From NCBI RefSeq assembly GCF_029285175.1, contig NZ_JABEDH010000003.1, positions 62,001 through 126,000 of the forward strand: 64,000 nucleotides of DNA. The letters are read 5' to 3'. The translations under genes were made by a program, and so were the position numbers. The stretch is from Sulfitobacter sp. M05 (GTDB taxonomy: Bacteria > Pseudomonadota > Alphaproteobacteria > Rhodobacterales > Rhodobacteraceae). Shown one piece after another: positions 60,679-64,000 of the stretch. The notes under the pieces were generated by a model. The model worked only from the letters and a program-made list of their open reading frames with translations, did no database searches and had not been told where the DNA came from. Positions within the stretch are counted from its first letter, which is position 1; the number at the start of each line of letters is the position of its first letter.

Positions 60679-62394
60679 ATGTTCAGAAACGTCCTAACTG
60701 GCGCAGCGGCCCTGCTGTTAAGTGCTGCGTTTATCCCTCAGGCCAATGCCCAATCTGTGGCTGGTGCCTATCTGGCCGGTCGCCATGCTGCTGTGAAATC
60801 GGACTACCGCGAGGCGGCTCGCTATTACGCCGAGGCACTGGCGCGCGATAGCAGCAATGTCGAATTGATCGAAAGCACCGTGTTATCCTATCTGTCGCTG
60901 GGGCGGGTGGAGCAGGCAGTGCCGCTGGCCCGTGTGCTGGAACAAAAGAACCAGACATCGCAGGTCGCGCGGATGGTGATCACCGCCGATCTGGCGCAGC
61001 GCGAAGAGTATGGCGAGCTGTTGGCGCGGGCATCCGACAGCGAGGGGATCGGCCCTTGGGTGGACGGGCTGGTCAAGGCATGGGCGCATGTGGGCAAGGG
61101 GGATGTGACCTCGGCTATGGTGGCATTCGACGCCCTAAGCAAAGAAGCCGGAATGCAGGGTTTTGTGTTGTATCATAAGGCGTTGGCATTGGCGTCTGTG
61201 GGTGATTTCGAAGGTGCTGAGCGGATATTCGGCACGGCGGCTGCCGGTGCGGCGGGCCAGACCCGGCGGGGTGTCATGGCCCATGCGGTGGTGCTGGCAC
61301 AGCTTGAGCGCCACGAGGATGCTTTGGCCGTTTTGCAGACCAGCTTTGGGGATGCAACGGACCCCGAGCTGGACCAGATGATTGTTGCCCTCAAGGCGAA
61401 AGAGCCGCTGCCCTTCACGCTTGTGCGAGATGCAAAGTCAGGCATCGCAGAAGTTTTCTTTACCTTTGCTGCCGTGCTGAAAAGTGAAACGGCAGGGGAT
61501 TACTATGTGCTGCTCTATTCCCGTGTGGCCCGTTTTCTGCGCCCCGGCCACGTTGACGCCCTGTTGCTGACCGCCGGCCTGCTGGAGAACCTTGGCCAAA
61601 ACGATCTGGCCATCGAAGAATACAAAGCGGTGCCTGCCGACGATCCGGCATTTCATGTAGCTGAGCTGGGCCGGGCGGATACGCTGCGCCGGTCGGGCAA
61701 GGAAGATCAGGCGATTGAAGTTCTGGAACAGCTTGCGCGAAGTCATGGGGACCTTGCGGTGGTGCATTCCACGTTGGGGGATGTGCAGCGCGGGCAGGGG
61801 AACTTTGCCGATGCCATTGCGGCCTATGATCGGGCGATTGCGCGTATCGCTGATACAGCACGGGCGCGTTGGGTCCTCTATTATTCCCGCGGTATCGCCT
61901 ATGAACGTTCGGGCAATGCAGAGATGTCAGAGGCCGATTTTCGCGCCGCCTTGGCGATCAATCCCGAACAGCCGCAGGTGCTGAACTATCTGGGGTACTC
62001 CATGGTCGAGCAGAACCGGAATCTGGAAGAGGCTCTGGACATGATCGAACGCGCGGTCGCGGCAAGTCCGCAGTCGGGCTATATCGTTGATTCACTAGGC
62101 TGGGTTCTGTACCGCATGGGCCGCTATGAGGAAGCGGTGGCCCATATGGAACGTGCGGTCGAATTGGTGGCGGTTGATCCGGTGGTGAACGACCACCTGG
62201 GAGATGTCTATTGGGCGGTTGGTCGGCAACGCGAGGCCGAATTTCAATGGAGCCGCGCGCTGTCGTTCATTGATGAAAAAGACAATGAGAGCGAGGCAGA
62301 CCCTGACCGTATCCGGCGCAAGCTCGAGATAGGGTTGGATCAGGTTCTGGCCGAAGAGGGGGCACCGCCTTTGAAGGTTGCCAATGACCTTTGA
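60679..62394 (+). CDS. Secreted tetratricopeptide repeat protein
   Basis: A 571-residue periplasmic or outer-membrane-associated protein. A signal peptide (about 1-24, MFRNVLTGAAALLLSAAFI, cut after ANA) is followed by at least eight TPR-like helix pairs spread over the chain. Clear repeats are YREAARYYAEALARDSSNVEL, FADAIAAYDRAIARI and MSEADFRAALAINPEQPQVLNYLGYSMVEQ, YEEAVAHMERAVELVAVDPVVNDHLGDVYWAVGR. TPR proteins scaffold complexes; the partner is unknown. Its end overlaps ispE by 11 bases. Confidence 0.9.
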   Translation: MFRNVLTGAAALLLSAAFIPQANAQSVAGAYLAGRHAAVKSDYREAARYYAEALARDSSNVELIESTVLSYLSLGRVEQAVPLARVLEQKNQTSQVARMVITADLAQREEYGELLARASDSEGIGPWVDGLVKAWAHVGKGDVTSAMVAFDALSKEAGMQGFVLYHKALALASVGDFEGAERIFGTAAAGAAGQTRRGVMAHAVVLAQLERHEDALAVLQTSFGDATDPELDQMIVALKAKEPLPFTLVRDAKSGIAEVFFTFAAVLKSETAGDYYVLLYSRVARFLRPGHVDALLLTAGLLENLGQNDLAIEEYKAVPADDPAFHVAELGRADTLRRSGKEDQAIEVLEQLARSHGDLAVVHSTLGDVQRGQGNFADAIAAYDRAIARIADTARARWVLYYSRGIAYERSGNAEMSEADFRAALAINPEQPQVLNYLGYSMVEQNRNLEEALDMIERAVAASPQSGYIVDSLGWVLYRMGRYEEAVAHMERAVELVAVDPVVNDHLGDVYWAVGRQREAEFQWSRALSFIDEKDNESEADPDRIRRKLEIGLDQVLAEEGAPPLKVANDL

Positions 62395-63199
62395 GGTCTT
62401 TGCACCAGCGAAAATCAATCTGACACTGCATGTCACCGGACAACGGGAAGACGGGTATCATCTGCTTGATTCTATGGTGGTTTTTGCCGAGTTTGGGGAC
62501 CGTTTGTGGTTCAGCCCGGAGCCGGATATCAGCCTTGATGTGACCGGCCCCTTTGCGCCGGGCGTACCGGTAGACGGTCGCAATCTGGTCTGGCAGGCGG
62601 CTGAAATGGCCGGTTGGACGGGCCGGATCACGCTGGAGAAAAACCTGCCGCATGGTGCGGGCATAGGCGGCGGGTCTACCGATGCTGGCGCGACGTTGAA
62701 TGCCTTGGGGTTTCAGGGGGGCACGGCCAGTCTGGGCGCTGATGTGCCGGTTTGTCAGCGGCAGGTGCCGACGCGGATGCAGGGCATAGGCGCGCAGTTA
62801 ACAGCCATTAATGGTGTTCCCCAATGCTGGGCGGTTCTGGTCTGGCCGGGCGTTGGTGCTGCTACTCCGGATATCTTCAAGCGTTTGGAAAGAAAGAATA
62901 ACCCGGCAATGCCCGAGATCCTGCCGACGTTTCAGGAACCACGTCAAATGATCCAGTGGTTGCAAGGGATGCGCAATGATCTGCAAGCGACCTGCGCGGG
63001 TTTTGTGCCAGAGGTCGCGCAGGCGTTGGAGGTCTTGAGCGCGTGCGAGGGGCTGGCGCTGGCCCGGATGTCTGGTTCGGGGTCTACCTGTTTTGGGCTG
63101 TTTAACAGCATGTCAGAGGCGCGCGCCGCTGCGGCGAAAATCGCCCATGCACGGCCTGACTGGTGGGTCAAATCCTGTGTGATTGGCGGCGCTAGTTGA
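62384..63199 (+). CDS. ispE: 4-diphosphocytidyl-2-C-methyl-D-erythritol kinase
   Basis: IspE (271 residues) phosphorylates CDP-methylerythritol in the non-mevalonate isoprenoid pathway. The GHMP kinase marks are FAPAKINLTLHVTGQREDGYH, the ATP loop NLPHGAGIGGGSTDAGATL, LGADVPVC and the C-terminal LARMSGSGSTCFGLF. ATG 62384 lies in the end of the TPR gene. Its stop overlaps the stop of ispB on the other strand by 8 bases. With ispB and ubiA it belongs to the isoprenoid-quinone theme of this window. Confidence 0.95.
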   Translation: MTFEVFAPAKINLTLHVTGQREDGYHLLDSMVVFAEFGDRLWFSPEPDISLDVTGPFAPGVPVDGRNLVWQAAEMAGWTGRITLEKNLPHGAGIGGGSTDAGATLNALGFQGGTASLGADVPVCQRQVPTRMQGIGAQLTAINGVPQCWAVLVWPGVGAATPDIFKRLERKNNPAMPEILPTFQEPRQMIQWLQGMRNDLQATCAGFVPEVAQALEVLSACEGLALARMSGSGSTCFGLFNSMSEARAAAAKIAHARPDWWVKSCVIGGAS

Positions 63200-64000
63200 T
63201 CCTGCTGACCACGTAATCCGCGATATCAGACAGCATGTCCTTTACCTCGTGGTCTGGCAATACCGCCAGCGCGCCCTTGGCCTTTGCTGCCCAGGACAGG
63301 GCGTCATCCTTGGTGGCGGCCAGCGTCTGGTGTTTGTTCAAGAAGGTCAACGCCTGTTCCAGATCGCCGTCTTCCTGACGGCCCTTTTCAATTGTGCGCA
63401 CCCAGAATGCACGTTCGGCTTCGTCTGCTTTTGCAATGGCTTTGATCACTGGCAAGGTCAGCTTGCGTTCGCGGAAATCGTCACCGATGTTCTTGCCCGT
63501 CGCGCCGCTATCCCCTTGATAATCCAGCAAGTCGTCAACAATCTGAAACGCAATGCCCAAGGCATCGCCATAGTCGTAAAGCGCTTGAACCTCTGCGTCC
63601 GGCGCATCGGCGATGACGCCCCCCACCTGCGTCGCCGCAGAGAACAGAGCTGCGGTTTTGCCGCGTACAACCTGAAGATAAATGCTTTCGTCGGTGGCCA
63701 GATTCCGCGCCGCAGTAAGTTGCAGCACCTCACCTTCGGCGATGGTTGCCGCAGCGTTCGACAGAATCTGCATGACCAGCATGGAACCGGGTTCGGTCAT
63801 CAGCTGAAAAGAGCGCGCAAACAGGTAGTCCCCAACAAGTACAGAAGACTGGTTGTCCCACAGCAGATTTGCCGTCGGACGGCCCCGGCGCTGATCACTT
63901 TCATCGACGACATCATCATGCAGCAGCGTCGCCGTGTGAATAAATTCAACTGTTGCGGCCAGATGGACATGATATGGCCCGCCATAGCCACACATCCGCG
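63192..64000 (-). CDS. ispB: Polyprenyl (octaprenyl-type) diphosphate synthase (5' partial)
   Basis: A trans-polyprenyl diphosphate synthase that builds the ubiquinone side chain. Both Asp-rich motifs are present: LLHDDVVDES and FQIVDDLLDYQGD; VEFIHTATLLHDD and the GRPTANLLW segment after it are typical. The start lies beyond the right edge; the frame runs open to base 64000, and the Met at 63995 is an internal residue (LCGY/MCGY position), leaving 268 visible residues. Its stop overlaps the ispE stop by 8 bases. The exact chain length of the product cannot be read. Confidence 0.92.
   Translation of the reverse strand, partial: RMCGYGGPYHVHLAATVEFIHTATLLHDDVVDESDQRRGRPTANLLWDNQSSVLVGDYLFARSFQLMTEPGSMLVMQILSNAAATIAEGEVLQLTAARNLATDESIYLQVVRGKTAALFSAATQVGGVIADAPDAEVQALYDYGDALGIAFQIVDDLLDYQGDSGATGKNIGDDFRERKLTLPVIKAIAKADEAERAFWVRTIEKGRQEDGDLEQALTFLNKHQTLAATKDDALSWAAKAKGALAVLPDHEVKDMLSDIADYVVSRIN

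Noticed and set aside
1-64000. Mobile element, prophage, CRISPR or tRNA genes
   Set aside because: No transposase, integrase, phage gene, regularly spaced repeats or tRNA-like cloverleaf was recognised on either strand; gene content is core-chromosome in character.

Overview
The window is one continuous, gene-dense stretch of a bacterial chromosome, best explained as an alphaproteobacterium of the Rhodobacteraceae (Roseobacter group). The grounds are a moderately high GC content, an Mrp antiporter with fused A and B subunits, a 44-residue aa3 oxidase subunit IV, a CtrA-type TTAA-N7-TTAA site, and the mix of ubiA, ispE, ispB, gshA, plsY and DUF6173-like genes. I cannot name the genus. I see no rRNA, tRNA, CRISPR array, insertion sequence, phage gene or plasmid origin. 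Both ends are cut: an SDR dehydrogenase loses its start on the left, and a polyprenyl diphosphate synthase loses its start on the right.

Layout. 0-6.6 kb: SDR dehydrogenase, then a complete minus-strand Mrp Na+/H+ antiporter operon (mnhAB-C-D-E-F-G). 6.7-12.3 kb: a minus-strand catabolic cassette with a LysR regulator, hydantoinase A and B subunits and an HpaI-type aldolase. 12.4-15.7 kb: a periplasmic DegP-like protease divergent from an OmpR-family two-component system. 15.8-22 kb: quinone oxidoreductase, CoxG-like protein, ABC-2 exporter, S49 peptidase, a tiny zinc-ribbon membrane protein, a cation/Ca2+ antiporter and a pteridine-reductase-like SDR. 22-25.5 kb: uvrC behind a CtrA-type site, pgsA, moaD, moaE. 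25.5-32.3 kb: an OmpA/BON-like envelope protein with a coiled-coil partner, ubiA, rsmE, GNAT, a two-helix membrane protein and gshA.

32.4-37.1 kb is a minus-strand block: LysE exporter, plsY, a dihydroorotase-like gene that has lost its metal ligands (a PyrC' pseudoenzyme candidate), three small membrane proteins of unknown function, and pyrB. 37.1-44 kb: a family-4-like uracil-DNA glycosylase without iron-sulfur cysteines, LysE, moaB and an RND efflux pair. 44-50.9 kb: a stand-alone DsbD-alpha-like protein, yqgE, a Sua5-type tRNA modification enzyme, an acyl-CoA dehydrogenase with a metallo-beta-lactamase-fold hydrolase and a DUF6173-like protein, oxidase subunit IV and an unusual lipoprotein. 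50.8-56 kb: azlCD, divergent from a molybdenum cofactor operon (fdhD-mobA-mobB-moeA fusion). 56-64 kb: a membrane protein, greA, a SoxR regulator facing a glyoxalase-family gene across a MerR-type promoter, ETF-QO, a TPR protein, ispE and ispB.

How the genes combine. Molybdenum cofactor genes lie in three separate places (moaDE, moaB, fdhD-mobAB-moeA), which fits an organism using formate dehydrogenase and other molybdoenzymes. ETF-QO, acyl-CoA dehydrogenase, ubiA, ispB and oxidase subunit IV all feed the ubiquinone-linked respiratory chain. The most unusual items are the RNase H-like/MoeA fusion, the degenerate PyrC' next to pyrB with its unknown membrane proteins, the clusterless uracil glycosylase, the SoxR operator inside a 19-bp promoter spacer, and several very small genes that standard length cut-offs miss.
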